Positions 15,105-22,083 of a stretch of 34,993 bases of DNA are shown piece after piece; position 1 is the first letter of the stretch; every line of letters starts with the position of its first letter. Source of the stretch: Haemophilus paracuniculus (lineage in GTDB: Bacteria > Pseudomonadota > Gammaproteobacteria > Enterobacterales > Pasteurellaceae); the NCBI RefSeq assembly GCF_002015115.1, contig NZ_MUYA01000014.1:1-34993 (forward strand), read 5' to 3'. Below the pieces are notes generated by a model. That model searched no databases and was not told the DNA's origin. It was given only the letters and a program-made list of their open reading frames with translations. The translations under genes and the position numbers were made by a program.

Positions 15105-16685
15105 TTAATGCTCCCTCGTTTTGAAGAACTGCACATCAGGGTAGCGTTCTTGGGCGAGGTTGAGGTTTACCATTGTTGGGGCGATGTAGGTTAAATTATC
15201 GCCACCGTCAAGGGCGAGGTTTTGTTCATTTTTACGCTTAAATTCCTCGAATTTTTTCGCATCTGAACATTCCACCCAGCGAGCGGTTGCCACGTTTACC
15301 GCTTCGTAAATCGCCTCAACGTTATATTCCGTTTTCAGGCGAGAAACCACCACATCAAACTGCAACACGCCGACCGCACCCACGATTAAATCGTTATTCA
15401 TCAACGGACGGAACACCTGCACCGCCCCCTCTTCGGACAGTTGCACTAAGCCTTTGAGCAGTTGCTTTTGTTTGAGCGGATCTTTGAGGCGAATACGACG
15501 GAATAGCTCTGGGGCGAAGTTTGGAATCCCCGTAAATTTGAGGTTTTCGCCTTGGGTAAAGGTGTCGCCGATTTGGATCGTGCCGTGATTGTGCAAGCCG
15601 ATGATGTCGCCTGCGTAGGCTTCTTCGGCGTGTGAACGGTCGCCAGCCATAAAGGTTAAAGCATCGGAAATTACCACATCTTTGCCGATCCGAACGTGTT
15701 TGAGCTTCATTCCTTTTTCATATTTGCCCGACACCACTCGCATAAAAGCAACGCGGTCGCGATGTTTTGGGTCCATATTCGCTTGAATTTTGAACACAAA
15801 TCCGCTGAATTTTTCTTCGCTTGCCGATACGGTGCGAGCGTCCGCCTCACGAGCTTGCGGGGCTGGCGCCCATTCGGTTAAGCCGTCAAGGAAGTGATCG
15901 ACCCCGAAATTACCGAGTGCTGTGCCGAAGAAAACGGGGGTCAATTCGCCTTTGATAAAGGCACTATGTTCAAATTCGTTACTCGCCCCTTGCACCAATT
16001 CCAATTCATCACGCAGTTGCTGTGCCAAATCTTCGCCCACTGCTTGATCGAGTTCAGGGCTGTTCAAGCCTTTCACCACTCGCACTTCCTGAATGGTATG
16101 CCCCTGCCCCGTTTGGTAGAGGTAGGTTTCATCTTTGGCGATGTGATACACGCCCTTGAACAATTTGCCGCAGCCGATCGGCCAAGTGATCGGTGCACAA
16201 CGGATTTTCAGCACGCTTTCCACTTCGTCCAACAATTCCATTGGATCACGAATATCACGGTCGAGCTTGTTCATAAAGGTCAAAATCGGCGTATCACGCA
16301 GGCGAGTTACTTCCATTAGCTTGATCGTGCGTTCCTCAACCCCTTTCGCCGAGTCGATCACCATTAAACAGCTATCCACTGCGGTTAAAGTGCGGTAAGT
16401 ATCTTCCGAGAAGTCCTCGTGTCCGGGGGTATCGAGCAGGTTTACTAAGCAGTCATTATACGGGAATTGCATTACAGAGGTCGTAATCGAGATCCCCCGT
16501 TGTTTTTCCATTTCCATCCAGTCGGATTTGGCGTGGGCGGCAGAGCCTTTGCCCTTGACCGAACCTGCGGTTTGAATCGCATTGCCGTAGAGCAATACTT
16601 TTTCGGTAATGGTGGTTTTACCCGCATCGGGGTGCGAAATAATCGCAAAGGTGCGGCGTTTATTAACTTCTTGTGGATAAGACAT
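15105..16685 (-). CDS. prfC: Peptide chain release factor 3 (RF3)
   Basis: RF3 is a translational GTPase that removes RF1 and RF2 from the ribosome after peptide release. The 526-aa protein has a G1 loop at about 16-24 (SHPDAGKTT), switch I with [14 protein letters not shown]3 [14 protein letters not shown] and G4 NKLDRD. The C-terminal RF3 domains ([25 protein letters not shown]) distinguish it from EF-G. Length equals the usual 526-530 aa. It stands alone on the minus strand, divergent from pbpG. Its leader contains a small ORF ending inside a terminator-like hairpin, suggesting autoregulation. Confidence 0.96.
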   Translation of the reverse strand: MSYPQEVNKRRTFAIISHPDAGKTTITEKVLLYGNAIQTAGSVKGKGSAAHAKSDWMEMEKQRGISITTSVMQFPYNDCLVNLLDTPGHEDFSEDTYRTLTAVDSCLMVIDSAKGVEERTIKLMEVTRLRDTPILTFMNKLDRDIRDPMELLDEVESVLKIRCAPITWPIGCGKLFKGVYHIAKDETYLYQTGQGHTIQEVRVVKGLNSPELDQAVGEDLAQQLRDELELVQGASNEFEHSAFIKGELTPVFFGTALGNFGVDHFLDGLTEWAPAPQAREADARTVSASEEKFSGFVFKIQANMDPKHRDRVAFMRVVSGKYEKGMKLKHVRIGKDVVISDALTFMAGDRSHAEEAYAGDIIGLHNHGTIQIGDTFTQGENLKFTGIPNFAPELFRRIRLKDPLKQKQLLKGLVQLSEEGAVQVFRPLMNNDLIVGAVGVLQFDVVVSRLKTEYNVEAIYEAVNVATARWVECSDAKKFEEFKRKNEQNLALDGGDNLTYIAPTMVNLNLAQERYPDVQFFKTREH

Positions 16686-16701
16686 TTCTCTATTTCTCTC
16701 A

Positions 16702-16731
16702 ATTAAAAAATCGGGCTATTTTCCCCGATTT
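16702..16731 (-). terminator. Terminator-like hairpin in the prfC leader (possible attenuator)
   Basis: On the minus strand AAATCGGG (from 16724-16731) pairs with CCCGATTT (from 16708-16715) around an 8-nt loop, followed by TTTAATT. It begins 23 bp before the prfC ATG and no minus-strand gene lies upstream, so it cannot be the end of another operon. The UAG of a leader ORF lies in the loop. Confidence 0.6.
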
Positions 16732-16739
16732 ACGCCCAT
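16716..16739 (-). CDS. Putative prfC leader peptide (7 codons plus UAG)
   Basis: The minus strand reads ATG (16737-16739), then codes GVNRGK and stops at TAG (16716-16718). A GAGG ribosome site (16747-16750) lies 7 nt upstream of the ATG. The stop codon lies in the loop of the terminator-like hairpin, just before its 3' arm. A ribosome waiting at UAG for RF1 release or recycling would cover that arm. No protein or family evidence supports it; the call rests on position and ribosome site. Confidence 0.35.
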   Translation of the reverse strand: MGVNRGK

Positions 16740-16763
16740 TGAACAACCTCGCCGTGTGATTTT

Positions 16764-16788
16764 GGTGGATTTTTGCAAAAATCTCACC
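16764..16788. other. Palindromic sequence in the pbpG-prfC divergent region
   Basis: A perfect 16-bp palindrome, GATTTTTGCAAAAATC (16768-16783), is extended by GGTG and CACC with one extra T. It overlaps a partial uptake signal. It could be an operator or, if transcribed toward prfC, another leader hairpin. Confidence 0.5.
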
Positions 16789-16796
16789 GCTTGCTT

Positions 16797-16824
16797 TTGT
16801 CTCTTGGCGAAAAAAGGATAGAAT
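16797..16824 (+). promoter_or_regulatory. Candidate pbpG promoter
   Basis: A -35 TTGTCT (16797-16802) and a -10 TAGAAT (16819-16824) are separated by 16 bp, 30 bp before the pbpG ATG. Confidence 0.5.
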
Positions 16825-16854
16825 AGCCACCTTTTAATCATACTCGGATAGAAA

Positions 16855-17730
16855 ATGAAAAAATTTATTCCCCTCGTGCTTTCCCTGCTGGTTTTAACCG
16901 CTTGTTCTTCCCAGCCTGCTAAAAAGGGCAAAACCGCCCCTCGGATTAAGGCGACCGCCGCCTATGTGCCAGCGGATAATTCCGCCTATGCGGTGTTTGA
17001 TCTCAACCAGAAAAAATTTTTGGAAGGGAAAGGCTTTAATTTAGTGCGACCGATTGCCTCTGTTACCAAATTGATGACGGCGGTGGTGTTCCTTGAAGAA
17101 AACCGCTACGGCAAGGCGTGCCAAACCCAAATTTTGGCGTCTGACGCCGATTTCATTAAAGGCACGAGCAGCCCGTTGCCGAAAAATGTGAATATCAACT
17201 GTGGCGAATTGTTAAAAGCGATGTTGGTGCGTTCCGACAACACCGCCGCCCACGCACTCACTCACGCCACGCCTCTCAACAAAGCCCAATTTATGGCTCG
17301 AATGAACAGCAAGGCGAGAGAGTTGGGAATGACCCAAACCTACTTTGAGGATAGCTCGGGCTTGTCTTCAAACAATGTTTCTACCGTGAGCGACCTTGCC
17401 AAACTGGCGGGCTATGCGGCGACCAAACCTGAAATTCAGCAACTGTCTAACTTGCCGGTGGTGAGCGTTTTTGCAGGGGGCGACTACATTTCGATGAAAA
17501 ACACCAACAGTATGGTACGTTCGCAATCTTACCCCGCCCTTGTGAGCAAAACGGGCTACACCCGTGAGGCGGGCTACAACCTCGCCTTTATCGCCCGAGA
17601 TTTATGCAACGGCAAACGAATCGGCGTGGTGAGCCTTAACAACCCAAACGCCAGCTCTCGCACCGCCTTTACCGAAGCGATGTTGGCGAAGTATCAATGC
17701 AAAATGAACCCGTTTAGCCAATACGACTAA
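16855..17730 (+). CDS. pbpG: D-alanyl-D-alanine endopeptidase (PBP7 type), predicted lipoprotein
   Basis: A 291-aa serine peptidase of family S11 that cleaves D-Ala-mDAP cross-links in peptidoglycan. The active-site motifs are S69-V-T-K72, S127-D-N129 and K232-T-G234. The N-terminus (MKKFIPLVLSLLVLTACSS) has a lipobox LTAC with C17, so it is predicted to be a lipoprotein, whereas E. coli PBP7 has an ordinary signal peptide. A Lys/Thr/Ala-rich linker (18-35) follows. An uptake signal overlaps the signal-peptide codons at about 16896-16904. It is monocistronic with a clear terminator. Confidence 0.93.
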   Translation: MKKFIPLVLSLLVLTACSSQPAKKGKTAPRIKATAAYVPADNSAYAVFDLNQKKFLEGKGFNLVRPIASVTKLMTAVVFLEENRYGKACQTQILASDADFIKGTSSPLPKNVNINCGELLKAMLVRSDNTAAHALTHATPLNKAQFMARMNSKARELGMTQTYFEDSSGLSSNNVSTVSDLAKLAGYAATKPEIQQLSNLPVVSVFAGGDYISMKNTNSMVRSQSYPALVSKTGYTREAGYNLAFIARDLCNGKRIGVVSLNNPNASSRTAFTEAMLAKYQCKMNPFSQYD

Positions 17731-17739
17731 ATTTTTAAG

Positions 17740-17766
17740 AAACCTACCCCTTGCGGTAGGTTTTTT
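17740..17766 (+). terminator. Intrinsic terminator of pbpG
   Basis: AAACCTACC (17740-17748) pairs with GGTAGGTTT (17755-17763) around a 6-nt loop, followed by further T. It starts 10 bp past the stop. Confidence 0.9.
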
Positions 17767-17822
17767 ATTCCGCCAAAAATTGCTAAAATTTGACCGCTTG
17801 TTTTCAACATAAAGGGGGAAAA

Positions 17823-18305
17823 ATGAATTGGTTTTTGTTAGCCTTGAAAAACACTTTTAACTATAAAGGGCGAGCCAGACGGATAGAGTATGGTTCATTT
17901 CTTGTAGGCTCTTATTTAGTGGCAATTCTATTCGCCTTTTTATTACGAGCGAGCGAAAGTTTAGGATTAGCGACCTTTGCCACTGCTCTTTCGTTTTTAT
18001 CCGATCTCGTCAATTTTGTTTTTTTACTGTCGCAAATGGCTCTCACCGCCCGCCGTTTACACGATCTCGGCTATTCGGGCTGGTGGCAGGTGGCGATGGG
18101 ATTGGTGGGCATTGTGCTTGTCGTGCTAATGGCATTTGGTTTTGCCTCTGAAACAAACGTAGAACTCGGCATTTTATGTGCGGTGCTAATGGCTATTTTA
18201 TATTTGGGTTCACAAGGTTGGCTGATTTTCAAAGACGGACAACGCTTTACCAATAAATATGGCGAAGATCCGAAAGCCTCTGGTAGCGAAGTGGCGGAAA
18301 TTTGA
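17823..18305 (+). CDS. DUF805 family inner-membrane protein
   Basis: A 160-aa membrane protein of the DUF805 (YhaH/YhaI-like) family, function unknown. The family start is MNWFLLALKNTFNYKGRARRIEY, read as the amphipathic N-terminus plus the first loop, and ARRLHDLGYSGWW is the diagnostic block. Four hydrophobic segments follow the pattern of the family, and the C-terminus (KDGQRFTNKYGEDP) is also conserved. I chose ATG 17823, preceded by AAAGGGGGAA; an in-frame ATG at 17790 would translate through an uptake signal and the ribosome site. Confidence 0.9.
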   Translation: MNWFLLALKNTFNYKGRARRIEYGSFLVGSYLVAILFAFLLRASESLGLATFATALSFLSDLVNFVFLLSQMALTARRLHDLGYSGWWQVAMGLVGIVLVVLMAFGFASETNVELGILCAVLMAILYLGSQGWLIFKDGQRFTNKYGEDPKASGSEVAEI

Positions 18306-18334
18306 TGAAATCTTACCGCTTGTAAAACGATATT

Positions 18335-18410
18335 TAGCCCCCTTCGGCACTGCGTGCCACTTCCCCCGCCTGCGGGGGAAGTACCCTGCGTAGCAGGGGG
18401 TAGGGGGCAA
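18335..18410. repeat. 76-bp triple-hairpin intergenic element
   Basis: Outer ends TTAGCCCCC and GGGGGCAA are inverted. Inside are three consecutive stems: GGCAC-TGC-GTGCC (18346-18358), ACTTCCCCCG/CGGGGGAAGT (18359-18382) and CCCTGC-GTA-GCAGGG (18384-18398). It is strongly GC-rich. It lies between the DUF805 gene and menB and may terminate the former, but no T-run follows the stems directly. Confidence 0.65.
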
Positions 18411-18430
18411 CAATTTTTTATCTCGCATTC

Positions 18431-18459
18431 TCGTCTAAGTGGCTCAATTCGGCTATAAT
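18431..18459 (+). promoter_or_regulatory. Candidate menB promoter
   Basis: A perfect -10 TATAAT (18454-18459) lies 38 bp before the menB ATG. The -35 position (TCGTCT at 18431-18436, 17-bp spacer) is weak. Confidence 0.4.
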
Positions 18460-18496
18460 CCGCCCATTTTCTGTTTCATATTAAAAGGAATACACA

Positions 18497-19354
18497 ATGC
18501 AAAATCCAAAAGATGATGTGCTTTACGCCCCTGTTGAGTGGGTCGATCATAGCGAAGGCTACACCGATATTCTCTATCACAAATCGGCAGACGGGATCGC
18601 CAAAATCACGATCAACCGCCCCGAAGTGCGAAATGCGTTCCGTCCGCAAACGGTCAAAGAGATGATTCAAGCCTTTGCTGACGCACGTTTTGATGAAAAA
18701 GTGGGCGTGATTGTGCTAACGGGGCAAGGCGAAAAAGCGTTCTGTTCGGGCGGCGACCAAAAAGTGCGTGGCGACTACGGTGGTTACAAAGACGACAGCG
18801 GCGTACATCATTTAAACGTGTTGGATTTCCAACGTGATATCCGCACCTGCCCGAAACCGGTGGTGGCAATGGTGGCTGGCTATGCGATTGGCGGCGGACA
18901 CGTTCTACATATGATTTGCGATTTAACCATTGCGGCGGAAAATGCGATTTTTGGTCAAACTGGCCCGAAAGTGGGTTCATTTGACGGCGGCTGGGGGGCA
19001 AGCTATATGGCACGCATCGTGGGGCAGAAAAAAGCCCGTGAAATTTGGTTCTTATGCCGTCAATACGATGCCAAAGAAGCGTTGGAAATGGGCTTGGTCA
19101 ATACCGTTGTGCCTTATGCGGATTTGGAAAAAGAGACCGTGCGTTGGTGTCGTGAAATGTTACGCAACAGCCCGATTGCGTTGCGTTGCTTGAAAGCGGC
19201 GTTAAATGCGGACTGCGATGGACAATCAGGTTTACAAGAACTCGCAGGCAACGCCACAATGTTGTTCTATATGACCGAAGAGGGTCAAGAGGGTCGCAAC
19301 GCGTTCAACGAAAAACGTGCCCCTGATTTCAGCAAGTTTAAGCGTAATCCGTAA
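18497..19354 (+). CDS. menB: 1,4-dihydroxy-2-naphthoyl-CoA synthase
   Basis: MenB performs the intramolecular Claisen condensation of o-succinylbenzoyl-CoA in menaquinone synthesis. The 285-aa crotonase-fold enzyme shows [26 protein letters not shown] (oxyanion-hole region), [28 protein letters not shown] and the C-terminal [17 protein letters not shown] typical of MenB. Length and motifs match E. coli MenB (285 aa). The other men genes are not in the window. The ribosome site AAAGGAA precedes the ATG. Confidence 0.96.
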   Translation: MQNPKDDVLYAPVEWVDHSEGYTDILYHKSADGIAKITINRPEVRNAFRPQTVKEMIQAFADARFDEKVGVIVLTGQGEKAFCSGGDQKVRGDYGGYKDDSGVHHLNVLDFQRDIRTCPKPVVAMVAGYAIGGGHVLHMICDLTIAAENAIFGQTGPKVGSFDGGWGASYMARIVGQKKAREIWFLCRQYDAKEALEMGLVNTVVPYADLEKETVRWCREMLRNSPIALRCLKAALNADCDGQSGLQELAGNATMLFYMTEEGQEGRNAFNEKRAPDFSKFKRNP

Positions 19355-19358
19355 CAAC

Positions 19359-19451
19359 TTGCCCTCTCTCTGCGACAAATTGCTTAACGCATTTTGTCGC
19401 ATTGTCTTTATTTCGCACGTTTGTACAAAACGAGAAAAAAAGAGAGGGCAA
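19359..19451. repeat. 93-bp element with TTGCCCTCTC terminal inverted repeats
   Basis: It starts TTGCCCTCTCTCTGC (19359-19373), identical over 15 bp to the left end of the element at 9042, and ends GAGAGGGCAA (19442-19451), the inverted repeat. Inside is a hairpin GCGACAAA/TTTTGTCGC. It begins 5 bp after the menB stop and is followed by an uptake signal at about 19458. Confidence 0.7.
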
Positions 19452-19501
19452 AGCCAAACAAGCGGTCAGATCCGCTCAAATTTTATAAAAAGAATAAAAA
19501 A

Positions 19502-21907
19502 ATGACTGATCATTCTATCGAACCACAATCGTCTGAACCGCAACCGAAACCTGCGAAAAAGCGTTATTTTCTACCAACTTTGGCGAAGTTAGCGTTAATT
19601 GGGGTCTGTTGTGCGGCGTTTTATGGGATTTATCTTGACGGCAAGATCCGTGCCAAAATGGACGGTCAGGTGTGGCAGTTGCCAGCGGAAGTGTATGCTC
19701 GGATTGAGAGCATTCGCCTTGAAGATAATCTCACCCTCGATCAAACCAAACAAGCCTTGCTCGACAACGGTTATCGTGAGGTGTTTTCGCAAGTTACTAC
19801 GCCAGGCGATTTCAAAATTGAAGAGAACAATTTGGTGTTGATCCGCCGTGCCTTTCCGTTCCCTGAAAACCCTGAGGCGTTGCGGGTGTTACGCCTGCGT
19901 TTCGTGAATGATAAATTGGTTCGCATTGAAGATTTAGTGCAAGTCAAAGCGGTGGACGAATTTCGGCTCGATCCGAAATTGATCGCAATGTTACATTCCG
20001 ACAGCGATGAAGAACGCCAAGCGTTACGCTTGCAACAATACCCCTATTTTCTGATCCAATCGCTGATTTTAACCGAAGATAAACGCTTTTATCAGCACGA
20101 TGGCATTAGCCCAATGGGGATTGCCCGTGCGTTGGTGGCGAACTATCAAGCAGGTCGCACCGTGCAGGGGGCGAGTACCCTCACCCAACAGTTAGTGAAA
20201 AACCTGTTTTTGAGCAGCGAAAAGTCCCTCACTCGCAAAATCAACGAGGCGTTGATGTCGTTGATTTTGGATTTCCGCTACGACAAAAACCGCATTCTCG
20301 AAACTTACCTCAACGAAATCTATTTAGGGCAGAACGGCAGTTACCAAATTCACGGTTTTGCCCTCGCCAGCCAGTTCTATTTTGGGCGACCAATCCAAGA
20401 GATCACCCCTTCGCAAATGGCGTTATTGGTGGGAATGGTGAAAGGACCTTCCCTGTATAATCCGTGGCGATACCCCGAAGCGGCACTCGAACGGCGTAAT
20501 GTGGTGTTGAAGCTGTTGTTTGAAAATAAGGCGATTACCGAAGATGAGTATCAATTTTTGGTTAAGCAACCCCTTGGCGTAAAAGAAAAAGGCACAATTT
20601 ACCGCCAACAACCTGCCTTTATGCAGGTGTTATCCCAAGATCTGAAAAACGAACTAGGCGAGGGCAAATCGCACTTGCTTTCGGGGGCGAAAATTTTCAC
20701 CACCCTCGACCGCAAACAGCAACGTTCGGCGGAACAAGCGGTGATCAACGGTTTGGAAGATCTCGAAAATGGCGATAAGAAAGTTAAAGATCTGCAATCG
20801 GCGATTGTGGTGGCGGAATATCGCACGGGCAAGGTGCGTGCGGTGGTGGGCGACCGTTTGACCCAATTTGCGGGCTTTAACCGTGCGTTCCAATCCAAAC
20901 GTCAAATCGGCTCGTTGGTGAAACCATCCATTTATGCGATAGCGTTGGCTCAACCCCAATCGTTCCGCTTGAACACCCCGATCAAAAACCAGCCGATCAC
21001 CATTTACACCAAAGGCTCAGCCCCGTGGACACCTCGCAACTACGACCGCCGTTTTAGTGGCTCGGTAATGTTAATGGACGCTCTCGTGCGTTCCCTCAAC
21101 ATTCCAACGGTCAATATCGGGATGAAAGTCGGGCTGAAAAAAGTGATCGAAAAACAAAAAGAAATGGGCTGGGATAAAGTGGATATTCCTGCCTATCCTG
21201 CGATGTTGCTCGGCTCTTACTCGATCTCGCCTTACGATGTAACCAAATCTTACCAAGTGCTGGCAAATTCAGGCTTGAAAACCCCATTAACCACCATTGA
21301 ATCGGTGCTGGGCTACAACGGCGAATTGGTTTATCAACGCAATCTGGAAGAAGTCAGCCAGCAAGTGTTGCCGCCTGAGGCTTCGATCCAAACCCTTTAC
21401 GCAATGCAGCAAGTGGTGGAACGAGGCACGGCTCGTAGCCTACAAGAGAATTTCGCCAAACTGAAATTAGCGGGTAAAACGGGAACAACCAACAACGCCC
21501 GCGACACTTGGTTTGTCGGGATTGACGGCGAAAACGTAACCACCGTGTGGCTAGGTAAAGATAACAACACCGATACCTACCTCACGGGTTCAAGCGGTGC
21601 GTTATACGTTTATAAAGAGTATCTACAACGTGCCAACCCAACCCCGCTCAAATTGCCGAAATCCCCTGCGATTCAATGGGTCGGCATTAGCAGCTACGGC
21701 AGTTGGGATTGCAGTAGCTCCCGCCAAATCCCCGTTTGGCGTGATAAAGGACAACGCTACTGCACCAGTGCAGGCGTAGTCGAAGCAGGCAAACCAAGCG
21801 TGTGGGACGCGCTCTCAATCAACAAAGAGAAAGAAAATCTCAACCAAAAAGCGGAAGAAGCGGAACAACAATCCGCCCCAAGCGAAGAAGTCGCCCCGCG
21901 TGAATAA
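19502..21907 (+). CDS. mrcB: Penicillin-binding protein 1B (bifunctional transglycosylase/transpeptidase)
   Basis: An 801-aa class A PBP that polymerises glycan strands and cross-links peptides. A short cytoplasmic tail is followed by one TM helix (about 24-44) and a UB2H-like region (VWQLPAEVYARIE). The GT51 domain has catalytic E192 in TEDKRFYQHDG and GASTLTQQLVKNLFL. The transpeptidase domain has S471-L-V-K474, a SLN motif in RSLNIPTVN, and K659-T-G in AGKTGTTNN. The C-terminus is low-complexity Glu/Gln-rich. I chose ATG 19502 (MTDHSIEPQ); an in-frame start at 19394 would translate part of a repeat element and an uptake signal. A terminator follows. Confidence 0.95.
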   Translation: MTDHSIEPQSSEPQPKPAKKRYFLPTLAKLALIGVCCAAFYGIYLDGKIRAKMDGQVWQLPAEVYARIESIRLEDNLTLDQTKQALLDNGYREVFSQVTTPGDFKIEENNLVLIRRAFPFPENPEALRVLRLRFVNDKLVRIEDLVQVKAVDEFRLDPKLIAMLHSDSDEERQALRLQQYPYFLIQSLILTEDKRFYQHDGISPMGIARALVANYQAGRTVQGASTLTQQLVKNLFLSSEKSLTRKINEALMSLILDFRYDKNRILETYLNEIYLGQNGSYQIHGFALASQFYFGRPIQEITPSQMALLVGMVKGPSLYNPWRYPEAALERRNVVLKLLFENKAITEDEYQFLVKQPLGVKEKGTIYRQQPAFMQVLSQDLKNELGEGKSHLLSGAKIFTTLDRKQQRSAEQAVINGLEDLENGDKKVKDLQSAIVVAEYRTGKVRAVVGDRLTQFAGFNRAFQSKRQIGSLVKPSIYAIALAQPQSFRLNTPIKNQPITIYTKGSAPWTPRNYDRRFSGSVMLMDALVRSLNIPTVNIGMKVGLKKVIEKQKEMGWDKVDIPAYPAMLLGSYSISPYDVTKSYQVLANSGLKTPLTTIESVLGYNGELVYQRNLEEVSQQVLPPEASIQTLYAMQQVVERGTARSLQENFAKLKLAGKTGTTNNARDTWFVGIDGENVTTVWLGKDNNTDTYLTGSSGALYVYKEYLQRANPTPLKLPKSPAIQWVGISSYGSWDCSSSRQIPVWRDKGQRYCTSAGVVEAGKPSVWDALSINKEKENLNQKAEEAEQQSAPSEEVAPRE

Positions 21908-21909
21908 CC

Positions 21910-21942
21910 AAAATCCCCTTGCAGTTGTGAGGGGATTTTTTA
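21910..21942 (+). terminator. Intrinsic terminator of mrcB
   Basis: AAAATCCCC (21910-21918) pairs with GGGGATTTT (21931-21939) around a 12-nt loop, followed by T. Confidence 0.85.
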
Positions 21943-21944
21943 TG

Positions 21945-22020
21945 CAAGGGGTGGGATTTTTAAAAATTTCACTTAATGATAAACTCAACACATACGAAAT
22001 TTCTAAAAATCCCACCGCTT
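21945..22020. repeat. Inverted pair of extended uptake-signal sequences
   Basis: CAAGGGGTGGGATTTTT (21945-21961), followed by AAAAATTTC, is mirrored by GAAATTT and AAAAATCCCACCGCTTG (about 21995-22020). One arm is a canonical uptake signal, the other has AAGGGGT. The pair lies between the convergent genes mrcB and ngt. Confidence 0.6.
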
Positions 22021-22034
22021 GTTTCAGCATTTTG

Positions 22035-22065
22035 AAAAAAGAAAAGGGCTGAAATTCAGCCCTTT
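22035..22065 (-). terminator. Intrinsic terminator of rimO-ngt
   Basis: AAAGGGCTG (22043-22051) pairs with CAGCCCTTT (22057-22065); on the minus strand it is followed by TTTCTTTTTT. It lies just past the ngt stop. Confidence 0.85.
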
Positions 22066-22083
22066 GTTTTTGGTGTTAAACGA

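Noticed and set aside
16716..16931. 71-aa minus-strand ORF overlapping the pbpG start
   Set aside because: Most of it is antisense to the pbpG signal peptide; only its last codons, with their own ATG and ribosome site, are of interest as a leader ORF.
19394..19501. Longer N-terminus for PBP1B
   Set aside because: The extra codons read through a repeat element and an uptake signal; PBP1B begins naturally with the short tail at 19502.
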